Origin: Shinella yambaruensis
GTDB lineage: Bacteria > Pseudomonadota > Alphaproteobacteria > Rhizobiales > Rhizobiaceae
Direction of reading: 5' to 3'
Length of the DNA: 64,000 nucleotides
Assembly: GCF_022899355.1 (NCBI RefSeq)
Contig: NZ_JALJCK010000015.1
Location: 62,001 to 126,000 of the forward strand
Shown: positions 1-12,629 of the stretch, one piece after another
Numbering within the stretch: the stretch's first letter is position 1
Layout of the letters: every line of letters starts with the position of its first letter
Position numbers and translations under genes: made by a program
Notes under the pieces: generated by a model
The model's database searches: none
What the model was told of the DNA's origin: nothing
The model's input: the letters and a program-made list of their open reading frames with translations, nothing else

Positions 1-1407
1 GTCGCGCACGCCTTGCTTCAGGAGCTTCTTCGGGATCGGCAGGTTGCCCCATTCCGGCATGCCGGGCGCGCCGACCGGGCCGGCATTGCGCAGGACGATC
101 ACCGTGTCCTCGGTGATATCGAGGTCCGGGTCGTCCAGCGTCCGGTTCATGGTGCGCGGATCGTCGAAGACGATGGCCGGGCCGACATGCTTCAGGAACT
201 TCGGGTTGGCGGCGGAGGATTTCATCACCGCGCCGTTCGGCGCGAGATTGCCGCGCAGCACTTCCAGCGTCTTGCCGCGCGCAAGCGGCACGACGGGATT
301 GTCCTCGCCGCGGATAACCTCGTCGTTCCAGCAGTCGGCGTCGGCGATGTTCTCGCCGAGCGTCCGGCCGTTGACGGTCGGCCGGTCGAGCTTCAGGTGC
401 CGCGACAGCTTTTTCAGCATCGCATTGACGCCACCGGCGAAGTAGAAATCCTCCATGAGGTATTCGCCGGAGGGGAAGACATTGGCGACGACCGGCACCT
501 TGCCGGCCATCTCCGCCATGTCGTCCAGCGTCAGCGATACGCCGACGCGCTTTGCCATGGCGATGAGGTGCACGGCCGCGTTTGTCGAGCCGCCGAGCGC
601 CATGTAGGCGACGAGGCCGTTGAGGAAGCTGTCGCGGTCAAGGATCTTCGAGGGCTTCAGGTCCTCCCAGACCATGTCGACGATGCGCGCGCCGCAGGCG
701 GACGCCATGCGCGAATGGCCGGAATCGACGGCAGGGATGGAGGAGGCGCCGGAGAGCGTCATGCCCATCGCGTCGACGATGGAGGTCATGGTGGAGGCGG
801 TGCCGATGGTGTTGCAGGTGCCGGGCGAGCGCGTCATGCGGCTTTCGAGGTCCACCCAGTCCTCGCGGGTGATGTTGCCGGCGCGCAGCTCGTCCCAGTA
901 TTTCTTGGTATGGGTGCCGGCGCCGGTCTTGATGCCGCGCCACTGGCCGTTCGACATCGGCCCGGCGGGGCAGAAGATCACCGGGATATCCATCGAGAAG
1001 GCGCCCATCAGCAGCGCCGGGGTGGACTTGTCGCAGCCGCCGAGGAGGACGGCGCCGTCGATCGGGTGACAGCGCAGCAGCTCCTCGCATTCCATGGCGA
1101 GGAAATTGCGGTAGAGCATGGTGGTGGGCTTCACCATGACCTCGCCGACGGAGATCGCCGGAAGCTCGACGGGATAGCCGCCCATCTGCCAGACGCCGCG
1201 CTTGACGGCCTCGGCCCGGTCGCGCAGATGCGCATGGCAGGGGCTCATCTCGCTCCAGGTGTTGATGATGCCGATCACCGGCCGGCCCATGAACTCCTCG
1301 CGGCGCATGCCCATCTGCTGCGTGCGCTGGCGGTGCGCAAAGGCCCGCATGTCGTCGGCGGCGAACCAGCGCTGGCTGCGCAGTTCGGAAAGCTCGCGTT
1401 TCGTCAT
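1..1407 (-). CDS. IlvD/Edd-family sugar-acid dehydratase, 3' end cut by window edge
   Basis: 469 codons are visible and the frame is open to base 1, so the C-terminal fifth or so lies outside (family members run about 570-600 aa). Start is the ATG at 1407, which overlaps the upstream permease stop as ATGA. The three cysteines expected for the [2Fe-2S] cluster are present in MSPCHAH, GGCDKSTP and PGTCNTIGTAST. The subgroup resembles L-arabinonate/D-xylonate-type dehydratases more than biosynthetic IlvD, from motifs such as RPVIGIINTWSEM and AIGGSTNA-like MALGGSTNA. Known chemistry of the family is dehydration of an aldonic acid to a 2-keto-3-deoxy acid. As last visible gene of a carbohydrate ABC operon, it probably acts on the imported substrate or its oxidised form. 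The exact sugar acid cannot be read from sequence. Confidence 0.88.
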   Translation of the reverse strand, partial: MTKRELSELRSQRWFAADDMRAFAHRQRTQQMGMRREEFMGRPVIGIINTWSEMSPCHAHLRDRAEAVKRGVWQMGGYPVELPAISVGEVMVKPTTMLYRNFLAMECEELLRCHPIDGAVLLGGCDKSTPALLMGAFSMDIPVIFCPAGPMSNGQWRGIKTGAGTHTKKYWDELRAGNITREDWVDLESRMTRSPGTCNTIGTASTMTSIVDAMGMTLSGASSIPAVDSGHSRMASACGARIVDMVWEDLKPSKILDRDSFLNGLVAYMALGGSTNAAVHLIAMAKRVGVSLTLDDMAEMAGKVPVVANVFPSGEYLMEDFYFAGGVNAMLKKLSRHLKLDRPTVNGRTLGENIADADCWNDEVIRGEDNPVVPLARGKTLEVLRGNLAPNGAVMKSSAANPKFLKHVGPAIVFDDPRTMNRTLDDPDLDITEDTVIVLRNAGPVGAPGMPEWGNLPIPKKLLKQGVRD

Positions 1408-2258
1408 CCCTTGATCCCCCCGGCGGTGAGGCCCGAGACGACGCGCTCCTGGAAGATGACGATCAGCACGGCGACCGGAACAATGCCGACGACGAGGGCG
1501 GCGGAGATGACCGGCCAGGGGAAGGCGAACTCACCCTGGTAGAGCTGGATGCCCACGGGCAGCGTGCGCAGCGCCGGATTGGAATTGAAGGACAGCGCCA
1601 GCAGGAACTCGTCCCAGGCATTGACGAAGGCGAGGATGCCCGCGGTGAAGACGCCCGGCGCGCAGAGCGGCACGACCACCTTGAAGAGCGCGCCCATCCG
1701 CGTGCAGCCGTCGATCATCGCGGCGTTCTCCAGATCGCGCGGGATGCCCTCGAAGAAGGAGACCAGCATCAGCGTGCAGACCGGCAGCGAGAGTACCGTA
1801 TAGGGCAGCACCAGCGCGATCCAGGTGTTGAGCAGGTTCAGCGTCCTCATGATCTCGAAGAGCGGCACGAGCAGCGTCACCAGCGGGAAGGTCGAGACCG
1901 CGATGATCAGCGACAGGATGAGGCCGCGGTAGCGCAGGTTCAGCCGCGCCAGCGCATAGGCCGCCAGCACCGAGACGAGCAGCGTCAGGCAGGTGGAGAG
2001 CAGCGCCACCATGAAGCTGTTGAACAGGAACAGATGCAACGGCTGGTCGGAAAACGCCTGCATGTAGTTCGAGAGCGTCGGGGCGTGCGGCACCCAGGTG
2101 ATCGGCTTGGCGGTCAGTTCGGCTTCCGTCTTCAGCGAGGTGAAGAGAATCCACAGCGCCGGGAACATACCGTTGACGATCAGCACGCCGCCGGCGATGA
2201 GGCGCAGCGGGCGGCCGGAGAGAAGGCCGGAAAATCCGGGAGAGGCGGCGGCGCTCAT
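1404..2258 (-). CDS. Carbohydrate ABC transporter permease, MalG/UgpE type
   Basis: 284 aa with about six hydrophobic segments. The cytoplasmic EAA loop is visible as ENAAMIDGCTRMGALFKVVVP, which is the coupling site to the ATPase. The EAA motif and the sequence ending in a short C-terminus fit the MalG half of CUT1 sugar importers. It lies 3 bases after its partner permease and overlaps the dehydratase start by 4 bases, so translation is probably coupled. It forms the inner-membrane channel together with the MalF-type protein at 2262-3197 and is energised by the ATPase at 4554-5630. Confidence 0.93.
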   Translation of the reverse strand: MSAAASPGFSGLLSGRPLRLIAGGVLIVNGMFPALWILFTSLKTEAELTAKPITWVPHAPTLSNYMQAFSDQPLHLFLFNSFMVALLSTCLTLLVSVLAAYALARLNLRYRGLILSLIIAVSTFPLVTLLVPLFEIMRTLNLLNTWIALVLPYTVLSLPVCTLMLVSFFEGIPRDLENAAMIDGCTRMGALFKVVVPLCAPGVFTAGILAFVNAWDEFLLALSFNSNPALRTLPVGIQLYQGEFAFPWPVISAALVVGIVPVAVLIVIFQERVVSGLTAGGIKG

Positions 2259-2261
2259 GGC

Positions 2262-3197
2262 TTACTCCTTGGTCCGGATGGCGCGGAGATAGACGGCGGT
2301 CACGCACATCGACAGGGCGAACATCACGACGGCGAGCGCCGAGCCGTAGCCGAGGTCGAGGAAGGAGACCGTGTTCTGGTGGATGTACATGGCGAGCGTG
2401 GCGGTGGAGGTGCCGGGGCCGCCGCCGGTCATCATGTAGGGAATGTCGAAGGTCTGGAGCGCGGTGATGGTGCGGAAGATCAGCGCGACGACGATGGAGG
2501 GCTTCAGAAGCGGCAGCGTGATCTCGAAGAACTGGCGGATACGGCCCGCGCCGTCGACATCGGCGGCCTCGTAGAGCGAGCGCGGGATCGTCTGCAGGCC
2601 GGCGAGGATGATCAGCGCCATGAAGGAGGAGGTCTTCCAGATGATCGTCAGACAGATCGCGGCGAAGGCCCAGTTCGGCGAGTTGAACCAGATGATGCCT
2701 TCGAAGCCGAGGCGCATGAGCACGTCGTTGACGACGCCGTATTCGGAATGGAAGAACCAGGCGAAGATCAGGCCGGCGAAGGAGAGCGGCAGCGCCCACG
2801 GGATCAGCAGGGAAAGACGCACCGGCCACTGCACGCCGAAGGGGAGGTTGGCTAGCAGGGCCAGTGCCAGCCCGACCAGGAGGGCGCCGGGCACGGTGAT
2901 GAGCGTGATGAGGACGGTGTTCCAGGTGGTTTCCCAGAACACCGGATCCTCCAGCATCAGGCTGTAGTTTTCGAAGCCGACGAACTCCGCCGGCAGGCCG
3001 GAGGTCAGCGACAGGCTGAAGAAGCTGGTATAGCCGAGGCGTAGCACCGGATAGACGATGATCAGCGCGAGGAGGATCGCGGCGGGTGCCAGCAGGACGA
3101 CGGCGAGCGCCCGGTCGCCGAGATCGAGCCAGTGCGTCCAGGCCGGCGGGCCGCGGTCAGCAGGGCGTGCTGCATTGAGGGTAGAGGTCGTCGACAA
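2262..3197 (-). CDS. Carbohydrate ABC transporter permease, MalF/UgpA type
   Basis: 311 aa. A cytoplasmic N-terminus of about 30 residues precedes hydrophobic segments beginning near residue 32 ([21 protein letters not shown]). The EAA loop reads [21 protein letters not shown]. Length and layout match the CUT1 family MalF-type subunit. It follows the binding-protein gene after an 80-base gap that contains a strong stem-loop, a common way to keep permease levels below those of the binding protein. Membrane partner of the MalG-type permease immediately downstream. Confidence 0.93.
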   Translation of the reverse strand: MSTTSTLNAARPADRGPPAWTHWLDLGDRALAVVLLAPAAILLALIIVYPVLRLGYTSFFSLSLTSGLPAEFVGFENYSLMLEDPVFWETTWNTVLITLITVPGALLVGLALALLANLPFGVQWPVRLSLLIPWALPLSFAGLIFAWFFHSEYGVVNDVLMRLGFEGIIWFNSPNWAFAAICLTIIWKTSSFMALIILAGLQTIPRSLYEAADVDGAGRIRQFFEITLPLLKPSIVVALIFRTITALQTFDIPYMMTGGGPGTSTATLAMYIHQNTVSFLDLGYGSALAVVMFALSMCVTAVYLRAIRTKE

Positions 3198-3229
3198 AGG
3201 GCAACTCCCGGCAATTCAGGTTGGGGAGG

Positions 3230-3261
3230 CGGAAGGGCAGGCAAGCCGCCCTGCCCTTCCG
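3230..3261 (-). terminator. Stem-loop between binding-protein gene and permease genes
   Basis: Perfect 12-base arms at 3230-3241 and 3250-3261 (CGGAAGGGCAGG and its complement) with an 8-base loop. There is no uridine run after it in the direction of transcription. It is more likely a 3'-end stabiliser or partial attenuator for the binding-protein mRNA than a full terminator. Similar hairpins follow two other binding-protein genes in this window. Confidence 0.6.
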
Positions 3262-3277
3262 GCGATGGCGATCGCGA

Positions 3278-5630
<2,353 letters not shown>

Positions 5631-5673
5631 TCCTCTCTCCCAAGCGTGGCCGGGCATCCGGCTCATCTCTGTC

Positions 5674-5703
5674 AATAATAGCGCTACGATTTATTTGACG
5701 CAA
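5674..5703 (-). promoter_or_regulatory. Promoter of the sugar ABC operon with LacI-type operator (copy 1)
   Basis: Read on the minus strand, a -35-like TTGCGT (5698-5703), a 17-base spacer and a -10 box TATTAT (5675-5680) are present. The operator-like block TCGTAGCGCTATTATT spans 5674-5689 and covers the -10 box. Its core TAGCGCTA is palindromic about a central CG, as expected for LacI-family sites. Three more copies occur in this region, all near regulon promoters or starts. Binding by the regulator at 5871-6911 is inferred. Confidence 0.7.
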
Positions 5704-5846
5704 GACGCACTTGGAAAATGTTTTTTGGTGCGCGGGATGGCATAATTTCCATGGCGTTTGACAAAAGTCTCTTTATTTTCAGAATATTACATATTTGCAT
5801 GCCTGCGATTGTCGTTGCGACATGATCAAAAGTGTGCTATTTATGC

Positions 5847-5862
5847 AATAATAGCGCTATGG
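5847..5862 (+). promoter_or_regulatory. LacI-type operator copy 2 at the regulator's own start
   Basis: AATAATAGCGCTATGG repeats the motif of 5674-5689 (13 bases identical to the shared core and flank). It lies directly before the chosen start codon at 5871, near the expected transcription start of a TTGCGA (5815-5820), 17-base, TATTTA (5838-5843) promoter. The position predicts autorepression. Confidence 0.65.
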
Positions 5863-5870
5863 AGTTGACC

Positions 5871-6911
5871 ATGGACAACACAATGCGAAAGCCGCCGCGC
5901 AATCGCCGCAAGATGCAGTCCGTCACGATGTCCGACGTGGCCGAGCTCGCCAATGTCTCCCCCTCCACCGTGTCGCTCTTCCTGCGCAAGCCCGAGGCGG
6001 TTTCGGCGGCTGCGAGCCAGGCGATCAGCCGGGCGATCGACAAGCTCAACTATGTGCCGAACCTCATGGCGGGCGGCCTGGCCGCCGCGTCCTCCCGCGC
6101 CGTCAGCATTCTCGTGCCTTCGGTGCGCAACGCCTTCTTCGCCGAGACGGTCTCTTCCATGCAGACGGCACTCAAGAAGCAGCGCCTGCAGCTCATTCTC
6201 GGCCATACCGAATATGACGAGCAGGAAGAGGAGGAGCTGGTCCGCATGGCGCTCTCCTGGGCGCCGGCGGCGATCGTCCTGACCGGCCTTTCGCACAGCG
6301 CGGCGACGCGCCGGCTGCTGGCCAATGTCGCCATCCCCGTCATCGAGATCTGGGAGCTGGGCGGCCCGCAGATCGACGCCGCCATCGGCTTCCATCACGA
6401 TCAGGTCGGCATCGCGGCGGCGGAGCACCTGATCCGGCAGGACCGCCGCAACCTTCTCTTCCTCGGCGCGCGCATGCACCAGGACCGCCGCGCCAGGCAG
6501 CGTTGCAACGGCTTCCTGCAGGCGGCCAAGGCGACCGGAGCGGCCGCGAAAGTCGTCGAGCATCCCGACACGGCCTCCGCCGAAATCGGCGCGATGCTGC
6601 TGGCGGAAGCCTTGCGGCTCCATCCCGAGGCCGATGGCATCGCCTGCTCGAACGACCATATCGCGCTCGGCGTGCTCTTTGCCTGCGAGCGCCAGAAGAT
6701 CGCCGTGCCGGACCGGCTCGCCGTGATCGGCTTCGGCGATCTCAGCTTCAGTGCCGCCTGCAACCCGCCGCTCACCACGATCCGTCCGTCCGGCGACCTG
6801 ATCGGCCGGGAGGCTGCAAGGCTGATCGAAGAGCACCTGCACGGCGAAAAAGCGGACGCACACCGCACGATCGACACCCGCTTCACGCTGCAGCATCGCC
6901 GCAGCAGCTAG
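5871..6911 (+). CDS. LacI-family transcriptional regulator
   Basis: 346 aa from ATG 5871, chosen because GGAG (5861-5864) is well spaced. In-frame GTG 5832 and ATG 5859 lie upstream, but both are inside or before the operator. The N-terminal helix-turn-helix reads MSDVAELANVSPSTVS, followed by the hinge (NYVPNLMAGGLA). Residues from about 75 to the end form a periplasmic-binding-protein-like sensor domain (AVSILVPSV, ADGIACSNDHIALGVL). It is divergent from the sugar ABC operon. It probably represses that operon, itself, the oxidoreductase and the second binding protein through the shared operator, with an imported sugar or an early intermediate as inducer. It shares no recognisable specificity signature with a characterised regulator. 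Confidence 0.92.
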   Translation: MDNTMRKPPRNRRKMQSVTMSDVAELANVSPSTVSLFLRKPEAVSAAASQAISRAIDKLNYVPNLMAGGLAAASSRAVSILVPSVRNAFFAETVSSMQTALKKQRLQLILGHTEYDEQEEEELVRMALSWAPAAIVLTGLSHSAATRRLLANVAIPVIEIWELGGPQIDAAIGFHHDQVGIAAAEHLIRQDRRNLLFLGARMHQDRRARQRCNGFLQAAKATGAAAKVVEHPDTASAEIGAMLLAEALRLHPEADGIACSNDHIALGVLFACERQKIAVPDRLAVIGFGDLSFSAACNPPLTTIRPSGDLIGREAARLIEEHLHGEKADAHRTIDTRFTLQHRRSS

Positions 6912-7081
6912 GGCATTTCCGGCGGGAGTGTGGTCGCTACCGATAGCCGATTGCGCGGAAACGAAGAGTTGCCCTTCGCAAGAAGGGCCATTGCCCCTTG
7001 GCGCGAACGGAGCTGGCTTTTCAACGGGGCACGAAGGATCGGCGGCACCGCCGATCCATTCCCCTGCCGCCGTCATGCCCG

Positions 7082-8197
7082 TCAGTTCAGCGTCAGTCCG
7101 TCGATGGTGACGACGCGTTTTTCCTTGGCGGAACGTTCCGCCGCCAGCCCGATGGCAACTGCCTTCAGGCCGTCCAGCAACGTCACCTCGACCGGACCGG
7201 CACCCAGGATCGCCTTGCGGAACTTCTGGTGCGCGTAGAAGGTCGCGCCGTGATGTGCGCCGGCATGCAGCACTTCCGCGTCCACCTCGACGATGCGGCG
7301 TTCGGGCTGGCGCTTTTCCTGCCGAAAGCTGATTTCGATTTCGGAATGCCTGCCGGCCTCCTCGCCGCGATACCCCGGCACGAAGCATTCGACCCGGCCG
7401 AGCGAGCCGGTCGCGGCGAACTCCTCCTGCCAGAGAGCGCCTTCGGCGAACATGCAAAGATCGAGCGAGGCGCGGATTCCCGACTTGAAGTCGACCGTGA
7501 CGAAGGCATTGTCGATGATGTCGGGCCGCTCGCCGTCCTCGCGCCGCTCGTCGGCATGGTTGACGTCGATGCCGGCGGAGGCATGGACGCGCACCGCCTC
7601 GTCCTCGGCGATCAGCCGCATGAGATCGAAGAAATGGCAGCACTTCTCGACGAGTGTGCCGCCCGTGCGCGCCGCGTAGCGGTTCCAGTTGCCAACCTTC
7701 TGCTTGAAGGGAAAGCGGTGTTCGCGCAGTGCGATCATCTTGAGGTCGCCGACCGTTCCCTTGCGAACCTCTTCCACGAGTTCCGTGACCGGCGGCATGT
7801 AACGGTACTCCATGCCGATCCATAGCGGCGCCGTGTAGCCGGCAAGCGCCGTCGACATCCAGGTGAGTTGTTCGGCGGAGGTGCAGGCGGGCTTTTCCAG
7901 AAGGATCGGCAGGCTGAGGCCCCGGTCGAGAATCCTTGCCAGCACATCCGCATGCGTGTCGTTCGGCGTTGCGATCACCAGCGCGTCGACGGCGTTGCTG
8001 GCAAGGAGCGCATCGGCCGAGTCGAACAGCTGGGCCGTTTCGGGAACGCATTCGGCGGCCAGCGCACGCGACCGGGCATCCGGATCCGCGATGGCCGTAA
8101 TCCTTGAGCCCGGCGTCATCGCGATATTGCGAAGATGCTCGCGTCCCATCATGCCGGCCCCGATCAGGCCGTAGCGTATAAGGTCTGACAATCTCAT
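7082..8197 (-). CDS. Gfo/Idh/MocA-family oxidoreductase
   Basis: 371 aa from ATG 8197 (purine-rich GAGAGGAGGA upstream). The N-terminal Rossmann fold carries GLIGAGMMGREH. The family motif EKPACTS supplies the Lys of the EKP signature, near residue 105. A substrate domain follows, with NRYAARTGGTLVEKCCHFFDL, where the conserved GG-x-D/H pattern is expected. Family members oxidise or epimerise sugars and cyclitols with NAD(P). It lies convergent with the LacI gene, and its promoter carries the same operator. It is probably the first oxidative step for the imported sugar, feeding the dehydratase at 1-1407. Which carbon it oxidises is unknown. Confidence 0.9.
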   Translation of the reverse strand: MRLSDLIRYGLIGAGMMGREHLRNIAMTPGSRITAIADPDARSRALAAECVPETAQLFDSADALLASNAVDALVIATPNDTHADVLARILDRGLSLPILLEKPACTSAEQLTWMSTALAGYTAPLWIGMEYRYMPPVTELVEEVRKGTVGDLKMIALREHRFPFKQKVGNWNRYAARTGGTLVEKCCHFFDLMRLIAEDEAVRVHASAGIDVNHADERREDGERPDIIDNAFVTVDFKSGIRASLDLCMFAEGALWQEEFAATGSLGRVECFVPGYRGEEAGRHSEIEISFRQEKRQPERRIVEVDAEVLHAGAHHGATFYAHQKFRKAILGAGPVEVTLLDGLKAVAIGLAAERSAKEKRVVTIDGLTLN

Positions 8198-8287
8198 TCC
8201 TCCTCTCGATTGTGTCGATGCCGACGGCATACCGACGGCTTTGGACCGGGAAACGTTACGCAGCAGTCCGCACGAAATCAAATAAAA

Positions 8288-8303
8288 TCGTAGCGCTATT
8301 ATA
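8288..8303 (-). promoter_or_regulatory. LacI-type operator copy 3 with -10 box of the oxidoreductase gene
   Basis: TCGTAGCGCTATTATA on the plus strand. On the minus strand this contains TATAAT (8298-8303), a consensus -10 box for the gene starting at 8197. The operator lies immediately downstream of and overlapping the -10, so a bound repressor would block initiation. A convincing -35 is not seen. Confidence 0.65.
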
Positions 8304-8391
8304 CAGCGGCATGCCGCCGCTTTTAATAAGATATTGGTAAAAAAGGAATAATTAGAAAATTCTCTAGGGTATCACGCTTTCTTCGCGATAA

Positions 8392-9700
<1,309 letters not shown>

Positions 9701-9889
9701 GATCAGGCCGGACATCACAGCCATGAACCCTGCAAATCGGGGAGCATGGCTGCGCCCATATGGCAGTCCCCCCAAGCCGCACCGCAGCCTTCGCGCCGGC
9801 GCCGATGCAGATCCGGATGGATGGCGCCGAGGCCGGCGGGGTGAACTTTCGGCTATGCCCAATTGCCGCAACAAGAGATTTCACCTATG

Positions 9890-9905
9890 TTGACCAAGTG
9901 GTAAA
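9890..9905. promoter_or_regulatory. Inverted repeat resembling a GntR-type operator before the BMP transporter
   Basis: TTGACCA and TGGTAAA flank a 2-base centre: an inverted repeat with one mismatch that contains ACCA-AG-TGGT. It lies 48 bases before the start at 9953 and overlaps a possible TTGACC -35 box. The spacing and half-sites are of the kind bound by FadR-subfamily GntR regulators, but no such regulator gene is adjacent. Tentative. Confidence 0.4.
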
Positions 9906-9952
9906 AAAAGACGCTTTTCAATGAATTGCGCGATAAGCCAAAGGGGAATCGA

Positions 9953-10978
9953 ATGCATCGCAATCCGTTCAATTTCGGCATTTCCAGACGAACCCTGATC
10001 AAGGCCGCCGGGGCGTCCGCAGCGGTCGCCGCCGTTGGCCTGCCGGGTCGCGTGATCGCCGCCGATCCGCTCAAGGTCGCGGCCATCTATACCGTGCCGG
10101 TCGAGCAGCAGTGGGTCAGCCGCATCCACAAGGCGGCCAATGCCGCCAAGGAGCGCGGGGACATCGAATATGTCTATTCGGAGAACACCGCCAACAACGA
10201 CTATGAGCGCGTCATGCGCGAATATTGCGAGGCCGGCCACAAGCTGATCCTGGGAGAGGTCTTCGGCGTGGAGGACGCCGCCCGTGCCGTCGCCAGGGAC
10301 TATCCGGATGTCGCCTTCCTGATGGGCTCGAGCTTCAAGCCCGATGCCGCCGTGCCGAACTTCTCGGTTTTCGACAACTACATCCAGGATGCCTCCTATC
10401 TCTCCGGCCTCGTCGCCGGCGCGATGACCAAGTCGAAGAACATCGGCATGGTCGGCGGCTATCCGATCCCGGAGGTCAACCGCCTGATGAACGCCTTCAT
10501 GGCGGGTGTGAAGGAAGTGGCTCCGGACACCAGGTTCCAGATCGCCTTCATCGGCTCGTGGTTCGATCCGCCCAAGGCCAAGGAAACCGCCTTCGCCCAG
10601 ATCGATGGCGGTGCGGACCTGCTCTATGCCGAACGTTTCGGCGTGTCCGATGCGGCGAAGGAAAAGAACGTCCTGGCCATCGGCAATGTCATCGATACCC
10701 AGGCGGACTATCCGGAGACCGTGGTCGCCTCCGCGCTGTGGCACTTCGAGCCGACGCTGGACAAGGCGATCGCGGAAGTGAAGGCCGGTGCCTTCAAGGC
10801 GGACGACTATGGCGTCTATTCCCTCATGAAGAACGGCGGCTGTTCGCTCGCGCCGCTCGGCACCTTCGACGCCAAAGTTCCCGACGACGTGAAGGCCAGG
10901 GTCACCGAGAAGGAAAAGGCGATCAAGGACGGTTCGTTCACCGTCGAGATCAACGACGCAGAGCCGAAATCGAGCTAG
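9953..10978 (+). CDS. BMP-family ABC transporter substrate-binding protein, Tat-exported
   Basis: 341 aa from ATG 9953 (GGGG upstream). The N-terminus carries a twin-arginine signal, SRRTLIKAAG, followed by a hydrophobic stretch and cleavage near VIAADP. The rest matches the Bmp/PnrA family (KVAAIYTVPVEQQW, NNDYERVMREYCEAG, GGYPIPEVNRLMNAF). Members bind nucleosides or related nucleobases. It is first of a five-gene plus-strand operon ending in a CodA-like deaminase, which argues for a pyrimidine or purine base or nucleoside as ligand. Tat export of a binding protein is less common than Sec export and suggests folding or cofactor constraints. Confidence 0.92.
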   Translation: MHRNPFNFGISRRTLIKAAGASAAVAAVGLPGRVIAADPLKVAAIYTVPVEQQWVSRIHKAANAAKERGDIEYVYSENTANNDYERVMREYCEAGHKLILGEVFGVEDAARAVARDYPDVAFLMGSSFKPDAAVPNFSVFDNYIQDASYLSGLVAGAMTKSKNIGMVGGYPIPEVNRLMNAFMAGVKEVAPDTRFQIAFIGSWFDPPKAKETAFAQIDGGADLLYAERFGVSDAAKEKNVLAIGNVIDTQADYPETVVASALWHFEPTLDKAIAEVKAGAFKADDYGVYSLMKNGGCSLAPLGTFDAKVPDDVKARVTEKEKAIKDGSFTVEINDAEPKSS

Positions 10979-11102
10979 CCTTCCGCGTTCTGATGATCGC
11001 GGGGAGAAATGGCTGGCGGCAGGAGGATATTTCCCTTGCCGCGGCTGCTTTTCCCTGCGAGCAGAACAACCCTGCCCTCAAAGTCCTTTCCCGGTCGCCA
11101 AC

Positions 11103-12629
11103 GTGTCCGATACACCCGTCCTCCGTCTTTCCGGCATCAGCAAGCGTTTCGGTCCGCTCCGGGCCAACGACGACATTTCCTTCGACCTGAAGCGCGGCGA
11201 GGTCATTGCGCTGCTCGGGGAGAACGGTGCCGGCAAGACGACGCTGATGAACATTCTCTTCGGCCACTATGTCGCCGACGCCGGAACCGTGGAGGCCTTT
11301 GGCGAGCCGTTGCCGCCGGGCGATCCGCGTGCCGCGCTCGATGCCGGCATCGGCATGGTGCACCAGCATTTCACCCTCGCCGACAACATGACGGTGCAGG
11401 AGAACATCGCGCTGGGCACGCAAAGCCTCTGGCGTGCGCGGCTCGACAGGGCGTCGGTACGGCAGCGCATTGCGCAGCTCTCCGCCGATTTCGGCCTGGC
11501 CGTCGATCCCGCGGCCACCGTCTCCACGCTTTCGGTCGGCGAACGCCAGCGCGTCGAGATCCTCAAGGCGCTTTATCGCGATGCCCGTATCCTGATCCTC
11601 GACGAGCCGACGGCCGTTCTAACCCCGGCCGAGACCGATGCGCTGTTTCGCACCTTGAAGCTGCTTGTCGCCAAGGGCCTGTCGATCATCTTCATCTCCC
11701 ACAAGCTGCACGAGGTGATGGCCGTCAGCGATCGCGTGCTGGTGCTGCGCGCGGGCCGGCTTGTCGGCGAATGCGAAACGGCATCGACCGATCGCAAGGA
11801 ACTGGCCGCGCTCATGGTCGGCCAGGAGGTGAAGCCGGCGGAGGTCAGCCCGGCCAATGTCGGGGCGCCGCTCCTCGTGCTCGAAGGCGTCTCCACCGCG
11901 CCCTATAACGGCGCTGCGCTGGATGACGTGTCGCTCACCCTCAGCGCCGGCGAGATCACCGGCCTTGCCGGCGTTTCCGGCAATGGCCAGGCAGCCCTTG
12001 CCGCGCTCATCGCCGGCACCCAGCGCGCCACCGGCGGTCGCATTTCCGTCGCCGGGCGGGAGGTTGCCGGCTGGTCGCCGCGCGTCGCGCTCGACCACGG
12101 CGTGGCGCGCATACCGGAAGACCGCCATGCCGTCGGCACCATCGGCGACATGAGCGTCACCGAGAATGTGATCGCCGAGCGTTACGGCAGTCCGCGCTTC
12201 AGCCGCATGGGTTTCCTCGACTGGAAGGCCGCCCGCCATTTCGCCGAAAAGATCATCGCCGACTATGACGTGAAGTGTCCCTCGCCCGAGGCGCGCATAC
12301 GCCTGCTGTCGGGTGGCAACATGCAGAAGCTCATCCTGGGCCGTGCGCTTGATCCGGAGCCGGCGGTCATCCTTGCGAGCCAGCCGACGCGCGGCCTCGA
12401 TGTCGGTGCCGTCGCCTATGTCCACCGCATGCTGCTCGCAGCGCGGGAGCGGGGCGCCGCCGTGCTGCTGATTTCGGAAGACCTTGAGGAAATCCTGGCC
12501 TTGTCCGACCGCATCATCGTCATGTCGAAGGGGCGCCTGTCGACCCCCTCCGCGCGCGGCGAACGCAGCATTCGCGAGCTGGGGGAATTGATGGCCGGCC
12601 ACAGCGGGGAGCGCAGCGATGCGGCTTGA
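11103..12629 (+). CDS. Nucleoside/nucleobase ABC transporter ATP-binding protein, two NBDs
   Basis: 508 aa, GTG start at 11103. No in-frame ATG lies close by, and the ribosome site is weak. The first nucleotide-binding domain has GENGAGKT (39-46), Q-loop VHQHFTL, signature LSVGERQRVE and Walker B ILILDEPTAVLTP. The second domain has a degenerate Walker A (GVSGNGQAALAAL, Lys replaced by Gln), as is usual in the RbsA/NupA family, and a signature LLSGGNMQK. It overlaps the next gene by 11 bases. It energises the two permeases that follow. Confidence 0.94.
   Translation: MSDTPVLRLSGISKRFGPLRANDDISFDLKRGEVIALLGENGAGKTTLMNILFGHYVADAGTVEAFGEPLPPGDPRAALDAGIGMVHQHFTLADNMTVQENIALGTQSLWRARLDRASVRQRIAQLSADFGLAVDPAATVSTLSVGERQRVEILKALYRDARILILDEPTAVLTPAETDALFRTLKLLVAKGLSIIFISHKLHEVMAVSDRVLVLRAGRLVGECETASTDRKELAALMVGQEVKPAEVSPANVGAPLLVLEGVSTAPYNGAALDDVSLTLSAGEITGLAGVSGNGQAALAALIAGTQRATGGRISVAGREVAGWSPRVALDHGVARIPEDRHAVGTIGDMSVTENVIAERYGSPRFSRMGFLDWKAARHFAEKIIADYDVKCPSPEARIRLLSGGNMQKLILGRALDPEPAVILASQPTRGLDVGAVAYVHRMLLAARERGAAVLLISEDLEEILALSDRIIVMSKGRLSTPSARGERSIRELGELMAGHSGERSDAA

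Noticed and set aside
13..1542. Long plus-strand open frame of 509 codons antisense to the dehydratase
   Set aside because: The minus strand encodes a clear IlvD/Edd protein with its Fe-S cysteines. The plus frame has low-complexity Arg/Gly/Ala/His composition and no family match, a common shadow in GC-rich genes.
5841..8051. Minus-strand open frame of 736 codons across the LacI gene
   Set aside because: It merges an off-frame reading of the oxidoreductase with the antisense of the LacI gene. No start signal or domain is present.
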